In this document: positions 15,009 to 23,454 of the stretch, in pieces | Position numbering within the stretch: position 1 is the stretch's first letter | How the letters are laid out: each line of letters opens with the position of its first letter | NCBI GenBank assembly: GCA_023449855.1 | Contig: JAEXHR010000291.1 | Coordinates: 1-36,534 of the forward strand | DNA length: 36,534 nt | Direction of reading: 5' to 3' | Origin: Pseudomonadota bacterium | Lineage (GTDB): Bacteria > Pseudomonadota > Alphaproteobacteria > Rhizobiales > Xanthobacteraceae | Translations under genes and position numbers: made by a program | Notes under the pieces: generated by a model | The model's input: the letters and a program-made list of their open reading frames with translations, nothing else | Databases searched by the model: none | Told to the model about the DNA's origin: nothing

Positions 15009-16231
15009 TACCTCGCCTCATTGCTGGCCGTGGCCGATCCAAAGGCCGCGGCCAATTCTTTTGCGCCAGGCAGATTGCTGTTCGCATCCATGCGGTTGTT
15101 GGTGATGGCCAGCAGCTTGGCCACCGTGTTGTGGCGGATCGCCACCGGATTGCGCTCATAGCCGCCACGCTGGAAGAAGTTCGCCGTCGGCACCTGCTCG
15201 CGCATCGCCTGCGGCATGGTCACCATATCGAAACCGTTGCCGTCGCCGGTGAGATTCATCATTTCGAGTTCGGCGGCAGAGAGCGGGCGATCGAAACCGC
15301 GCGCGCGAGCGAACTGCACCGAGGTGAGCAGTTTGTGGACCTGCAATTGCGGGCCGACATCCATGTCCAGCACCAGCGCATGCATCGCCCAGCCCTGCGG
15401 CGTGGTGCCGAGCTTCTCGAGCGCGCTCCAGCCCTGCGGCCCGCTGCGAACCACGGCATACATGCGCTTGAACACCGCGATCTTGTGATCCATCGCCTTG
15501 CGCTGCGGCCCCTGAAGCATCGCTGCCCTGTCGGTGAGAACCTTCAGGATCTGCGGGCCCTTCTCGGCAATCAGCGTCGTCGTATTCGCGGTGAGGAGCT
15601 GATTGTAGCCGATCGCCGTCGAGATCGCGCGCGAACCGGGCTTCGACGGATTGAGCCCCGACTGCATGTCGTGGCCGCCATTGCCGCCGGTTTCGAACGA
15701 ATAGACACGCACCGCCTGCTCGCGCGTCAAGCCAGCCTGCAAGGCCGCGCGTGCATAGGCGCGCTTGAATTCCATTTCGCTGCCTGGACGCGACGGCGCG
15801 AACTGGAATTCCGAACGCGCAGCCCCGAGAAAGTCAGCAACCACCGGCAAGTCCTTGCGCACACGCGGACCACCGTCATCTTCAGGCTCCGGATTCACCG
15901 GCCGCTTCGGACCCTCATAGAGCGGCGCCTGCTCCAATACGTAATCGTTGAGCGTGACGGCCTGACCTTCCCGGCGTTTGGCGAAGCGGAGTTTCCGCTT
16001 CTCGGAAATCGCATTCCAATAGGCGCTTGCCTCCTGATCGAAGGCAGCACGCGCTTCCTGATATTCCGCCAGCTTGCGGCGGTATTCGGCGACGGCCTGA
16101 GGCGATGCGCCCTGCGCCATCGCATCGGCGACCGAGGGCGGAAGAGCCGATGGCTCCGATGCGAGCACCGACGACCCCAGCAATACAGCGAGCGGAAGGG
16201 CAACGGACAATGTGCGAATCGAATGGGACAT
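15008..16231 (-). CDS. Secreted protein with lysozyme/lytic-transglycosylase-like features
   Basis: 407 residues with a signal peptide (LSVALPLAVLLGSSVLAS, cut near 25). A helical, charged region at 45-85 (AEYRRKLAEYQEARAAFDQEASAYWNA, cited by position) may be a coiled coil. The C-terminal half contains VRVYSFETGGNGGHD with Glu180, then AISTAIGYNQLL (Y209-N210-Q211). In lysozyme-like transglycosylases a catalytic Glu is followed by a Gly-x-MQ or YNQ motif at similar spacing, so a murein-acting enzyme is my inference; overall I do not recognise a named family. Similar proteins occur in Bradyrhizobiaceae as hypotheticals. Convergent with DUF4167; 150 bases separate it from the Nudix gene end on its upstream side. 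Confidence 0.75.
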   Translation of the reverse strand: MSHSIRTLSVALPLAVLLGSSVLASEPSALPPSVADAMAQGASPQAVAEYRRKLAEYQEARAAFDQEASAYWNAISEKRKLRFAKRREGQAVTLNDYVLEQAPLYEGPKRPVNPEPEDDGGPRVRKDLPVVADFLGAARSEFQFAPSRPGSEMEFKRAYARAALQAGLTREQAVRVYSFETGGNGGHDMQSGLNPSKPGSRAISTAIGYNQLLTANTTTLIAEKGPQILKVLTDRAAMLQGPQRKAMDHKIAVFKRMYAVVRSGPQGWSALEKLGTTPQGWAMHALVLDMDVGPQLQVHKLLTSVQFARARGFDRPLSAAELEMMNLTGDGNGFDMVTMPQAMREQVPTANFFQRGGYERNPVAIRHNTVAKLLAITNNRMDANSNLPGAKELAAAFGSATASNEAR

Positions 16232-16381
16232 GAGACCTGTCGCGTTCGCGCGCCAGGCGCGCTGAAAATGGTCGGGGCACGCGCAACATGCGCAGGCCCG
16301 CGGTGTTCCTGTCCGAACGACGTTGGAGCAGTTTGGTGAATTTTGTCTTGCCAGCCAAGCCCGTTTTCGCGACCGGTTGTC

Positions 16382-17011
16382 TCACTTCCACGCGAAAACG
16401 GGCTGTTCCAGTTCCGCAACCCGGGTGATGCGCCCGGCCAGGAGTTCGCTGAACTGATAGATCAGTGCCGCAGTCGGCGCGTGAATCCGATGGCCGAAAT
16501 GGCTGTAGCGGATGACGCGACGCTCGCTTTCCGGAATGCTGATGAAATCGAACGCCTGCGGGCGCAGCAATTCCGTGAGCGCGATCCGATGCACCGAGGC
16601 GACCTCGTCCGGATTGGGAACCAGCTGCCGGCTATCGTCCGCCCACATCACCACCGGCGTGATCAGATATCCGGATCGCGTTGGATAGTCGTCCAGCATC
16701 CCGATCACGTCATCGGCGCCGAGCCGCAGGCCGAGCTCCTCGTCGAGTTCGCGCAATGCTGTCTCGGCCGGCGTCTCGCCGGGATCACAGCGTCCGCCCG
16801 GCAGCGCCCATTGATTGCTGTGTGCGCGGAGACTCGAGGCTCGCAATGTCAGCAACAGACCGGTGGACGCATCATTGTCAGCCTGGGCAAGCACCAGCGC
16901 TACGGCCGCCCGCTTGAGCTGCTGCGTTGACGTCGCTTCGTCTTCGAGGCGGGTGAATTCGGCGACGCGGGCCTCGATTGTCGTCCGCGTGGCAGCATTG
17001 AAGGGAGCCAT
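16382..17011 (-). CDS. Nudix hydrolase
   Basis: 209 residues from ATG 17011 (MAPFNAATRTTIEARV). The frame is open to 17089, but that extension would overlap the upstream chemoreceptor gene and adds an unlikely N-terminus; ATG 17014 and 17029 are other options. The Nudix box is complete: G73-x5-E79-x7-REL-x-EELGL within GGRCDPGETPAETALRELDE, so Mg-dependent cleavage of a nucleoside-diphosphate-linked compound is expected. The RAHSNQWALPGG stretch before it resembles CoA-pyrophosphatase-type Nudix proteins (NUDT7/8 branch), giving CoA or acyl-CoA as a possible substrate (inference). Confidence 0.88.
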   Translation of the reverse strand: MAPFNAATRTTIEARVAEFTRLEDEATSTQQLKRAAVALVLAQADNDASTGLLLTLRASSLRAHSNQWALPGGRCDPGETPAETALRELDEELGLRLGADDVIGMLDDYPTRSGYLITPVVMWADDSRQLVPNPDEVASVHRIALTELLRPQAFDFISIPESERRVIRYSHFGHRIHAPTAALIYQFSELLAGRITRVAELEQPVFAWK

Positions 17012-17066
17012 CATCCGCGACACTAGCATGGTCGCGGATGATGCAAAGATGGTCGTGAGGGAATTG

Positions 17067-18734
17067 CTATGCCAGTTCTGCAGCGGCACGCTGCATATTA
17101 TCCGACATGTCCGATGTCACCGTGCTTTGCTCCTCCACCGCGGCAGCGGTCGAGGTGACGAACTCGTTGACGTGTTCGATGGCCTGCTTGATCGTCACCA
17201 AGGCGCTGACGACGTCACCGGAGATGCCATTGAGCGCCTCGATCTCGCTGGAAATCTTGTCGGTGGCCTGCTTGGCCTGATTGGCGAGATTCTTCACCTC
17301 CGATGCCACCACGGCAAAACCGCGGCCGGCTTCGCCGGCACGCGCCGACTCGATTGTGGCATTCAGCGCCAGCAGATTGATCTGGCCGGTGATGTCGCCG
17401 ATCAGCCCGACGATCCCGCCCATGGCATGCGCCGCCGACGTCAAACGTTGCGCCTGCACGTCGGCCGTCTCCACCTGGCCCACCGCAGCTTCCGCCGTCT
17501 GCCGCGACTTCACCATGGTCTCGGAGATTTCCCGGATCGAAGCATTCATCTCCTCGCTGCCGGCAGCCACGGATTCGATCAGCGACCGCGCGCGTTCGGC
17601 CTTCATCCGTGCCATCGCCTGCGCCGTGATATCAGTGGCATATTTCACCACCTTGAACGGCTTGCCGTTGAGATCGAAGATCGGATTGTAGGAGGCCTGA
17701 ATCCAGATCTCACGCCCGCCTTTGCCCAACCGCTTGTATTCGGCCGCCTGATAGGTTCCGCGATTGAGGCTGGCCCAGAATTCGCCGTAAGCCGCAGATG
17801 CCCGCTCGGTGGGATCGACAAACATGCTGTGATGACGATCGCGGATTTCATCGAGCGTATAGCCAAGCGTGCTCAGGAAATTCTGGTTCGCGGTGATGAT
17901 GTTGCCGTCCATGCGGAATTCGATCACCGCCTGCGATTTGCGGATCGCTTCCATCTGTCCGTCGCTGTCCGCCGCCTTCAGCTTCTGCTGGGTGACATCG
18001 GTCGCGAATTTCACCACCTTGAAGGGCTTTCCGGCCTCATTGAGGATCGGATTATAAGTAGCGAGAATCCAGATTTCCCTGCCGCCCTTGCCGACGCGCT
18101 TGTATTCCGCCGCCTGATACTCACCGCGGGCGAGGCGCATCCAGAAATCGCGATAGGCATTTCCGTCGCGTTCCTGCGGCTCGACGAACATGCTGTGATG
18201 CCGTCCCTGAATCTCCGAGAGCGCATAACCGACGGTGGTCAGAAAGTTCTCATTGGCCGTGATGATCGTGCCGTCGAGATTGAACTCGATCACCGCCTGA
18301 GCACGATCGATCGCCGCGATCTTGCCCTGGGCATCAAGGCTTGCGATCTTGCTCGCCGTGATGTCGGTGGCGAATTTGATTACCTTGTACGGTTTGCCGC
18401 CGCTGTCGAGGATCGGATTGTAGCTCGCCTCGATCCAGATCTCCCGGCCGCCCTTGGCGACCCGCTTGTATTGGGCAGCCTGAAACTGCCCCTTATTAAG
18501 GTTACCCCAGAACTCCCGATAAGTGGCGCTTTCGCGGGTCACCTGATCGACGAACAGGCTGTGATGTTTGCCCTTGATCTCATCGAGCGTGTAACCCATC
18601 GCGCCAAGAAAATTCTCGTTAGCGGTGATGATGGTGCCGTCGAGATTGAACTCGATCACCGCCTGAGAGCGGCTGATGGCAGCCGCCTGAGCCAACGCAT
18701 TCTGCAATTCCAATTTGCTGCGTCGAGTGAACAT
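17067..18734 (-). CDS. Soluble methyl-accepting chemotaxis protein with three tandem PAS domains
   Basis: 555 residues, no membrane segment, so a cytoplasmic chemoreceptor. Three PAS domains begin at residues 25, 147 and 269 with AVIEF; each unit is exactly 122 residues and carries GTIITANENFL-like, HHSMFV, QAAEYKRVGKGGREIW and KFATDIT motifs, the GGREIW part being typical of PAS-PAC energy or redox sensors. The C-terminal signalling domain (about 369-555) has the hairpin tip around GQINLLALNATIESARAGEAGRG, cited as family hallmark, that contacts CheA/CheW. Methylation sites are not clear, and the signalling domain is short. Ligand or cofactor unknown; haem or FAD is possible. It lies upstream of the Nudix gene on the same strand. 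Confidence 0.93.
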   Translation of the reverse strand: MFTRRSKLELQNALAQAAAISRSQAVIEFNLDGTIITANENFLGAMGYTLDEIKGKHHSLFVDQVTRESATYREFWGNLNKGQFQAAQYKRVAKGGREIWIEASYNPILDSGGKPYKVIKFATDITASKIASLDAQGKIAAIDRAQAVIEFNLDGTIITANENFLTTVGYALSEIQGRHHSMFVEPQERDGNAYRDFWMRLARGEYQAAEYKRVGKGGREIWILATYNPILNEAGKPFKVVKFATDVTQQKLKAADSDGQMEAIRKSQAVIEFRMDGNIITANQNFLSTLGYTLDEIRDRHHSMFVDPTERASAAYGEFWASLNRGTYQAAEYKRLGKGGREIWIQASYNPIFDLNGKPFKVVKYATDITAQAMARMKAERARSLIESVAAGSEEMNASIREISETMVKSRQTAEAAVGQVETADVQAQRLTSAAHAMGGIVGLIGDITGQINLLALNATIESARAGEAGRGFAVVASEVKNLANQAKQATDKISSEIEALNGISGDVVSALVTIKQAIEHVNEFVTSTAAAVEEQSTVTSDMSDNMQRAAAELA

Positions 18735-18834
18735 GAGCTGCTCCGTGGCTGAAAGCCATTAACTGAAAAGCTACGGATCCGACGCACGCCACACCGCACG
18801 TCGTTTCCCAAAATTTCATAAAGTCAGGTCGTGA

Positions 18835-18857
18835 CAGCTGGCCTAATCGGCCAGCTG
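18835..18857. terminator. Hairpin overlapping the stop codon of the ribbon-helix-helix gene
   Basis: CAGCTGGCC (18835-18843), loop TAATC, GGCCAGCTG (18849-18857): a perfect 9-bp stem that includes the gene's final codons and TAG stop. No T-run follows on the minus strand, so it may be an mRNA 3'-end stabiliser rather than a strong terminator. Confidence 0.45.
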
Positions 18858-19223
18858 CTTGTCATTGCCCATACGATTCCAGTAGGCGGCGACCTTTTCG
18901 GCCAGCTGGCCCTGACGCTCGCCCTGCTTCGGCACCATGCTTGGCGAAGAGCTTTCCGGCATGCCGGCGACCATGCTGCGGGCAGCGAGCTGCTGATAGT
19001 ATTCCAGCACGGCGATGCGCAGGTTCGACGACAGGTTCGGCGTTTCGCGCTTGCGCTCGATCTTTTCGATGTAGTTTTCGATCGTCGTGTTCTCCATCTT
19101 CACAATCGCCTGCAGGCTGGCCCAGAAGCTATCTTCCAGGCTGACGCTGGTGCGCTTCTTCGACACCACAACAGAGCGTTTGCGGTTGACGTTGGGGCGG
19201 TTCATCGCGGTCTCGTAAGGCAT
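18843..19223 (-). CDS. Ribbon-helix-helix domain protein
   Basis: 126 residues. The segment KKRTSVSLEDSFWASLQAIVKMENTTIENYIEKIE (residues about 22-56, cited by position) has the ribbon-helix-helix pattern of the RHH_4 family: a short basic beta-strand then two helices. It is followed by NLSSNLRIAVLEYY, typical of this alphaproteobacterial group. Such proteins bind DNA as dimers; targets are unknown. The C-terminal tail is Gln-rich and probably disordered. The start at ATG 19223 gives MPYETAMNRPN; Met7 (19205) is an alternative. It lies between the chemoreceptor and the TadG gene, all on the minus strand, but gaps of 50-110 bases leave operon membership open. Confidence 0.85.
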   Translation of the reverse strand: MPYETAMNRPNVNRKRSVVVSKKRTSVSLEDSFWASLQAIVKMENTTIENYIEKIERKRETPNLSSNLRIAVLEYYQQLAARSMVAGMPESSSPSMVPKQGERQGQLAEKVAAYWNRMGNDKQLAD

Positions 19224-19276
19224 GGATCGTTCCCTTTCAGTCTTGAAATGTCAGTTGTTGTTCACGCACACGCACA

Positions 19277-20947
19277 TCAGTTCACCAGCACCGCGCCATC
19301 ACAACGGATGCCGGTAACCCAGACATCGGCCTGTCCGAGGCCGACCCCAAGGCTGGAGAGCACGCCCGCCAGCAATTGATCGAGCGATCCTGTCGCTGCG
19401 CTGAGGATGCCGCCAACCAGCGCACCAAGGCCCGGAATCGGAATGCCGAGACCGATGACGGTCACGGTGATATTGAGATCGCCGAGCAGGCTGCCGATCA
19501 GCGACGAGGTGAAATTCGTTGATGTGACGGTCTTCTTCGTTTGCGACGTGATGTCCGCATAACTGAAGTCGACATTGACCGGCGTCGTGTTGCCCATACC
19601 TGCATGGGCCTTGCCAGTGACCGTGATCAGACCGAGATCGACCAGCGTGGCCGGACCGGGATTCGGTTTGGTCGTTACATTCTGCAGATCGGCGGCGGAG
19701 ACGTTACCGATCCACGCATCGATCACGCCGGGCGTCACCCCGAGTGTAACGGTGGAGGTACTGACATTCGGGTAGCCGCAATTCACCTTATTGAGCGTTG
19801 CTGTACCGGAAGCGACTTCCACGTAAACCGGCAGATTGACTACCGAGGCGGCCCCGGTACCGATGAGCTTGACCTGCAGCAACACGCGGGTCTGCGCGGT
19901 ATGCACGCTGATCCCCTGGTTTCCGACGGCCACCCAGCTAGACCCCTGCGGTCGCGCACCGATGGTCGCAATCAACTGGACGCTGGCGATGCCCGGCAGG
20001 TTGATATTGACACCCGTATTCACCTGGCTGGAGCCATTGGCGATGCCAGCCGTCGCTTGCAGCAGATCGTAGAGCGAGATGCTGACGCCGGTCTTCGGCT
20101 TGGTGCCAACCTTGAGATCGGAATAGGGCCCGGCATCGATCAGCGACAACGGCGTGAGCTTGGCGGTGGACGATATCGCCGCCTGCGACACCGTCGAGAG
20201 CGCGGTTGTGGCCGTGCTGGCGCCATTCGTAGACTGCTGTGCACTGAGCGCCGCAGCTAGAATGTCACCGACCTTGGCGTTGGCGTTCAGCACCGTTTCA
20301 TAGGTGGCCGCCGTCAGACCGATGCGCGTCGCCAGCGCCGACAGGAAATCGAATGCGTCGATTCGCGTATTCAGCAGCGCCTGATAGTCCATCACCGACA
20401 GTGACAGCGTCGTTCCGAGCAGCGAGCCAAGCAGGCTGTTCAGCAAACCATTGTTCAGCGATACCAGACGCGAGCCGATGGCGAAGGACGCGACTTTCGT
20501 GTTGGCGGCGATCGCCTGTGTCTTGATCGTGAAGGCATTGCTTCCGGTGAAGAATTTGCTGAAATAAAGCGGCGTCGCGGTCTGCAATGTTACACGGGCG
20601 GCATTTGGCGTGCCAACCGCCGGCGTGACGAAACGGTTATTGGCTGGAATACTGGAGTCGGCCGTATAAGTGCCAAGCTCGACAGCGATCAGGGCACTGG
20701 CTGGAAAATTGTTGTTCGTCACCGCCGACGTTGCGGCATTGGTGGCATTGGTCAGATTGCTGGCGGCAACAATTGCGGCGATGTCCGCCGTGCTCTGCGT
20801 CTTGCGACGATCCGCAGCGATCGTGCCGACATCGACGCCAAGCGCCGCGCAGCAAATCGCCAGCGTCATGCCGCCGACGGACATCATGGCAATATTGCCG
20901 CGCTGATCTGCAGAAAAGCGGCGAAGGAGGCTCATGAGCGATGCCAC
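19277..20947 (-). CDS. TadG-family pilus-assembly-like protein
   Basis: 556 residues. The N-terminus (FSADQRGNIAMMSVGGMTLAICCAALGVDVG) has the TadE/TadG pattern: a basic stretch, RGN/S-I-A-M, then one membrane helix at about 18-40. After it comes RRKTQSTADIAAIVAASNL, the usual TadG continuation. The rest is a long secreted region rich in Ser, Thr, Leu and Gly, with repeated LLGSLLG-type segments (for example near 165-180, 495-510 and 525-545), whose fold I do not recognise. GTG 20947 is favoured as start because GGAGGG lies 9 bases before it, two bases after the TadE stop; ATG 20935 is the alternative. No tadA, tadB, tadC, rcpA or flp gene is near, so it may serve a Tad system elsewhere. Confidence 0.85.
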   Translation of the reverse strand: MASLMSLLRRFSADQRGNIAMMSVGGMTLAICCAALGVDVGTIAADRRKTQSTADIAAIVAASNLTNATNAATSAVTNNNFPASALIAVELGTYTADSSIPANNRFVTPAVGTPNAARVTLQTATPLYFSKFFTGSNAFTIKTQAIAANTKVASFAIGSRLVSLNNGLLNSLLGSLLGTTLSLSVMDYQALLNTRIDAFDFLSALATRIGLTAATYETVLNANAKVGDILAAALSAQQSTNGASTATTALSTVSQAAISSTAKLTPLSLIDAGPYSDLKVGTKPKTGVSISLYDLLQATAGIANGSSQVNTGVNINLPGIASVQLIATIGARPQGSSWVAVGNQGISVHTAQTRVLLQVKLIGTGAASVVNLPVYVEVASGTATLNKVNCGYPNVSTSTVTLGVTPGVIDAWIGNVSAADLQNVTTKPNPGPATLVDLGLITVTGKAHAGMGNTTPVNVDFSYADITSQTKKTVTSTNFTSSLIGSLLGDLNITVTVIGLGIPIPGLGALVGGILSAATGSLDQLLAGVLSSLGVGLGQADVWVTGIRCDGAVLVN

Positions 20948-20949
20948 GA

Positions 20950-21387
20950 TCAGAACCCTCCATACGGGATCGAAGCCGAACGCGTCACCAGCGTTGCAGG
21001 CTTCGGCACGAATGGCAGCGCGTAGATGAACATCGCCGAGGCATCGTAATTCACTGTGACGACGAACACATTTGCATTGGAGGACGACGTGGCCGCAGCG
21101 GTCGTCAGCTTCGACGGATCGATCAGCGGATAGGTCGCGGCGTTATTGGTGACGTAAGTCGATGCCAGCGAGCTGCGCTCGGTCTCGCTCATGCCGGCCA
21201 CCGACGAACGCGCGGCTTCAGCAGCGAGCTGCTGCACACCGTGAATGACCGCGAGATAGGATCCGAACACGACGATGCCGAACACGATCGTCAGGAACAC
21301 AGGAAGCAGCATCGCGAATTCGACGGCACTTGAGCCGTGCCGGCACGATGCGAAAGTGTTCGGACGTTTGATGGCGAATCTCGTCAT
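20950..21387 (-). CDS. TadE-family pseudopilin-like protein
   Basis: 145 residues. CRHGSSAVEFAMLLPVFLTIVFGIVVFGSYLAV (cited by position, about 15-47) is the TadE signature: G/S-x-x-A-V-E-F-A-x-L-L-P before a membrane helix, the Glu being the pseudopilin Glu+5. TadE proteins are minor pseudopilins of Flp/Tad pili. Two bases separate its stop from the TadG start, so the two are certainly co-translated or cotranscribed. The periplasmic C-terminal region is Ser/Thr-rich with YVTNNAATYPLID. Full length for the family. Confidence 0.9.
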   Translation of the reverse strand: MTRFAIKRPNTFASCRHGSSAVEFAMLLPVFLTIVFGIVVFGSYLAVIHGVQQLAAEAARSSVAGMSETERSSLASTYVTNNAATYPLIDPSKLTTAAATSSSNANVFVVTVNYDASAMFIYALPFVPKPATLVTRSASIPYGGF

Positions 21388-21538
21388 GATGCGAGCTTCG
21401 CAAGGGCGAGTGAAGACTACCTATACAACTTCTATTACCACAATCGGCTGGCAATCATCTCAAATGCAGGAATAGTCCGCGATAGATGCATCGAAACTGA
21501 TGACGTCATCAGTTCTTACTGCGTCACGACGAGTTCCG
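21388..21538. other. Short AT-richer gap between tadE and the LysR gene
   Basis: Presumed promoter of the tadE-tadG pair (minus strand). It contains GATGACGTCATC (21497-21508), a perfect 12-bp palindrome centred on GACGTC, that could be a regulator site. No gene seen. Confidence 0.35.
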
Positions 21539-22408
21539 TCAGATGTTGCCGAAGCGAGATCGCAATGTTTCGAGCAGCTTGGCGCTTTTCGTACCACCAT
21601 CGTTGCGTGCACATAGCAGTATCCGCGGCGTGCCGCATGTCGGAAGATAGTACTCATTGGCGATCATCAACGACGATGGAACCAGCCGTTTCGGCAACAC
21701 CGTGAGTCCGATCCCGGCTTTCGCCGCTTCTATCCGCGCGTGAAAATCGGGGCTGGAAAATGCGATCCGGTAGATCATTCCCTTGCGCTCGAGCGCCTGC
21801 ACCATCAGTTCGTGCATGATCTGTCCCGGCCAGGTGAGCAACGGGATCGGCGCTCCGGGACTGAGCGTGAAGTCCTTCGAACGCACCCAGGCCACTTCGT
21901 CGTCGCGCTGATCGACGACCTCGACCATCGGGTCGGGCGGCGTATCGCTGAGGCTCAGATAGACACCGATATCGACGAAACCATCGACCAGGCATTTCAC
22001 GATCTCTGCCGAGTTGTCGGCATAGATCGAGATGTTGGTCATCTCGGCCTTGCTGAGCACTTCGATCATGCGCCGGGAATAGATATTGCTCAGACCGATC
22101 CTGATCGGCGTATCGTCCGGCGCACCGCCGCGAAGCATCAGCAACTGATCATTGGCTTCGAGGATCTTCTTCGCCTGGATCAGAACCAGCTTGCCGAGCT
22201 CGGTCGCTGCCGATCCGTTCGCCGATTTCTGGAAGATGCTGCCACCGACCACATGCTCGATACGCTTGATCTGCGAGCTGATGGCCGGCTGGCTGAGACC
22301 GAGGACCTTGGCCGCCTTGGTGATGCTGCCCGTTTCGGAAATCCCGACGACCGACCGCATGATCTCGGTCGGGATGCTCGAACTTTGATATCTGCGATGC
22401 ATCGACAT
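21539..22408 (-). CDS. LysR-family transcriptional regulator
   Basis: 289 residues. The N-terminal winged helix-turn-helix spans about 14-75: VGISETGSITKAAKVLGLSQ then PAISSQIKRIEHVVGGSIF. A LysR substrate-binding domain follows (PIRIGLSNIYSRRMIEVL, VDIGVYLSLSDTPPDPMVEVV, AKAGIGLTVLPKRLV). AAGGA sits 4 bases before ATG 22408. LysR regulators usually act on divergent neighbours, yet the nearest divergent gene is far away and the next downstream genes are tadE-tadG, on the same strand. Target and co-inducer unknown. Confidence 0.92.
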   Translation of the reverse strand: MSMHRRYQSSSIPTEIMRSVVGISETGSITKAAKVLGLSQPAISSQIKRIEHVVGGSIFQKSANGSAATELGKLVLIQAKKILEANDQLLMLRGGAPDDTPIRIGLSNIYSRRMIEVLSKAEMTNISIYADNSAEIVKCLVDGFVDIGVYLSLSDTPPDPMVEVVDQRDDEVAWVRSKDFTLSPGAPIPLLTWPGQIMHELMVQALERKGMIYRIAFSSPDFHARIEAAKAGIGLTVLPKRLVPSSLMIANEYYLPTCGTPRILLCARNDGGTKSAKLLETLRSRFGNI

Positions 22409-22765
22409 GGTCCTTCGAGATCGGCCGCAATCGTTGCCTCGGCAACGCTGCGCCTTCCGTTCGACTTACCAAGGCACACAGCCATCAACGCTGGGATTCG
22501 GCGACGCCGCCTCGAGGCCAAGGTTGCACGCATTCAACTCTACACCTTCTCAAGGTGTATCGATCTGCTTCTGCTGCCAAGCATTTTCACTAGAATTTCG
22601 GCAGGTTACCCAGATTGAGCTGCGCTTGTCGTCGAAGAACGGTCATATTTTACCGAAATTGTCTTCAATTCACGGATTCACCTGAGCGCGACGAATCCGG
22701 TCGCAACATTCTGCAGGTTTCAGATTGCTCGATTCGAACCTTGGCTCTTAAGCGATGCGAGAGCA
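22409..22765. other. Gap upstream of the LysR gene
   Basis: About 357 bases, more AT-rich than the neighbours, without a convincing gene. It holds the inverted repeat at 22432-22447 just before the LysR start. Nothing else supportable. Confidence 0.4.
22432..22447. promoter_or_regulatory. Inverted repeat 24 bases before the LysR start
   Basis: CGTTGCC-TC-GGCAACG, perfect 7-bp arms with a 2-base spacer. It may be an autoregulatory LysR site or an mRNA hairpin over the translation start. The classic T-N11-A form is not obvious. Confidence 0.4.
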
Positions 22766-23116
22766 TCAGCCCGATGTCGAAATCTTTCTCATCGTCCCGC
22801 TGAAGACGTAGGCCAGCCCAGCTCCGGCAAAAGCGCCGACCAGTTTCACCAGCGCGTCAGGGATCCGGCCGTGACGGTCGGGTGTCAGGTGCTGGAGCAC
22901 TTCGAGGCCCACGGCAACGCCACCAACCATGAGGGTCACCAGCCACAGATGGCGCGGATAGGCCACCCCGAACAACAGGCTAACGGCGGCAAACGCCAGG
23001 AACCGCTCGCCGCTGACATCGCCCACATGCGGCCGCAGCCCGATCGGCGACAAAGTTGCAAAAGCAACCGCCAGCAGCGTCGCCCAGGCCAGAATGATGA
23101 CAATTCTTCGAAACAT
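22766..23116 (-). CDS. VanZ-like small membrane protein
   Basis: 116 residues with three to four hydrophobic segments (about 4-24, 38-55, 58-75 and 90-108). The stretch FATLSPIGLRPHVG and the loop LEVLQHLTPDRHGRIPDALVKLVGAFAG match the VanZ-like family, whose E-x-x-Q and R-x-x-x-D residues are conserved; here E72 and Q75 and the RIPDAL loop are present. VanZ in Enterococcus gives low-level teicoplanin resistance; in proteobacteria the function is unknown and should not be read as resistance. ATG 23116 is the only good start. It lies downstream of tRNA-Arg on the same strand. Confidence 0.8.
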   Translation of the reverse strand: MFRRIVIILAWATLLAVAFATLSPIGLRPHVGDVSGERFLAFAAVSLLFGVAYPRHLWLVTLMVGGVAVGLEVLQHLTPDRHGRIPDALVKLVGAFAGAGLAYVFSGTMRKISTSG

Positions 23117-23188
23117 CGCGCGGTCTTATCGCAAGCTGGCGCCAGCGCGGCGTTTCTCGCAATGCAGGGTTAATCGGCCGGAACAAAC

Positions 23189-23265
<77 letters not shown>

Positions 23266-23454
23266 GCTCGAATGGCTGGTGGGCCACTGGCCAGTTCCAT
23301 ATCAGAGCCCGGCGCAGCTCGCTACCACTTGTTGCTGCTCGGATTTTGCAGATATTCGGCCTCACATTCCTTTGAAATGCGGTCGCCTGACCAGAGGAAC
23401 AGGCTCCATCATCATGTGTTGGCCCCGGCATCATGACAAAGATGGAGAACCCAC

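Noticed and set aside
17600..18690. Regular long DNA repeats, considered as a CRISPR or satellite array
   Set aside because: The period is 366 bp and in frame; it encodes three PAS domains.
16815..18752. 645-residue plus-strand frame
   Set aside because: Antisense of the triple-PAS chemoreceptor; its internal repeats are only mirrors of the PAS repeats.
22766..23116. VanZ-like protein as antibiotic-resistance gene
   Set aside because: The family is broad in proteobacteria with unknown roles; no van-type neighbours.
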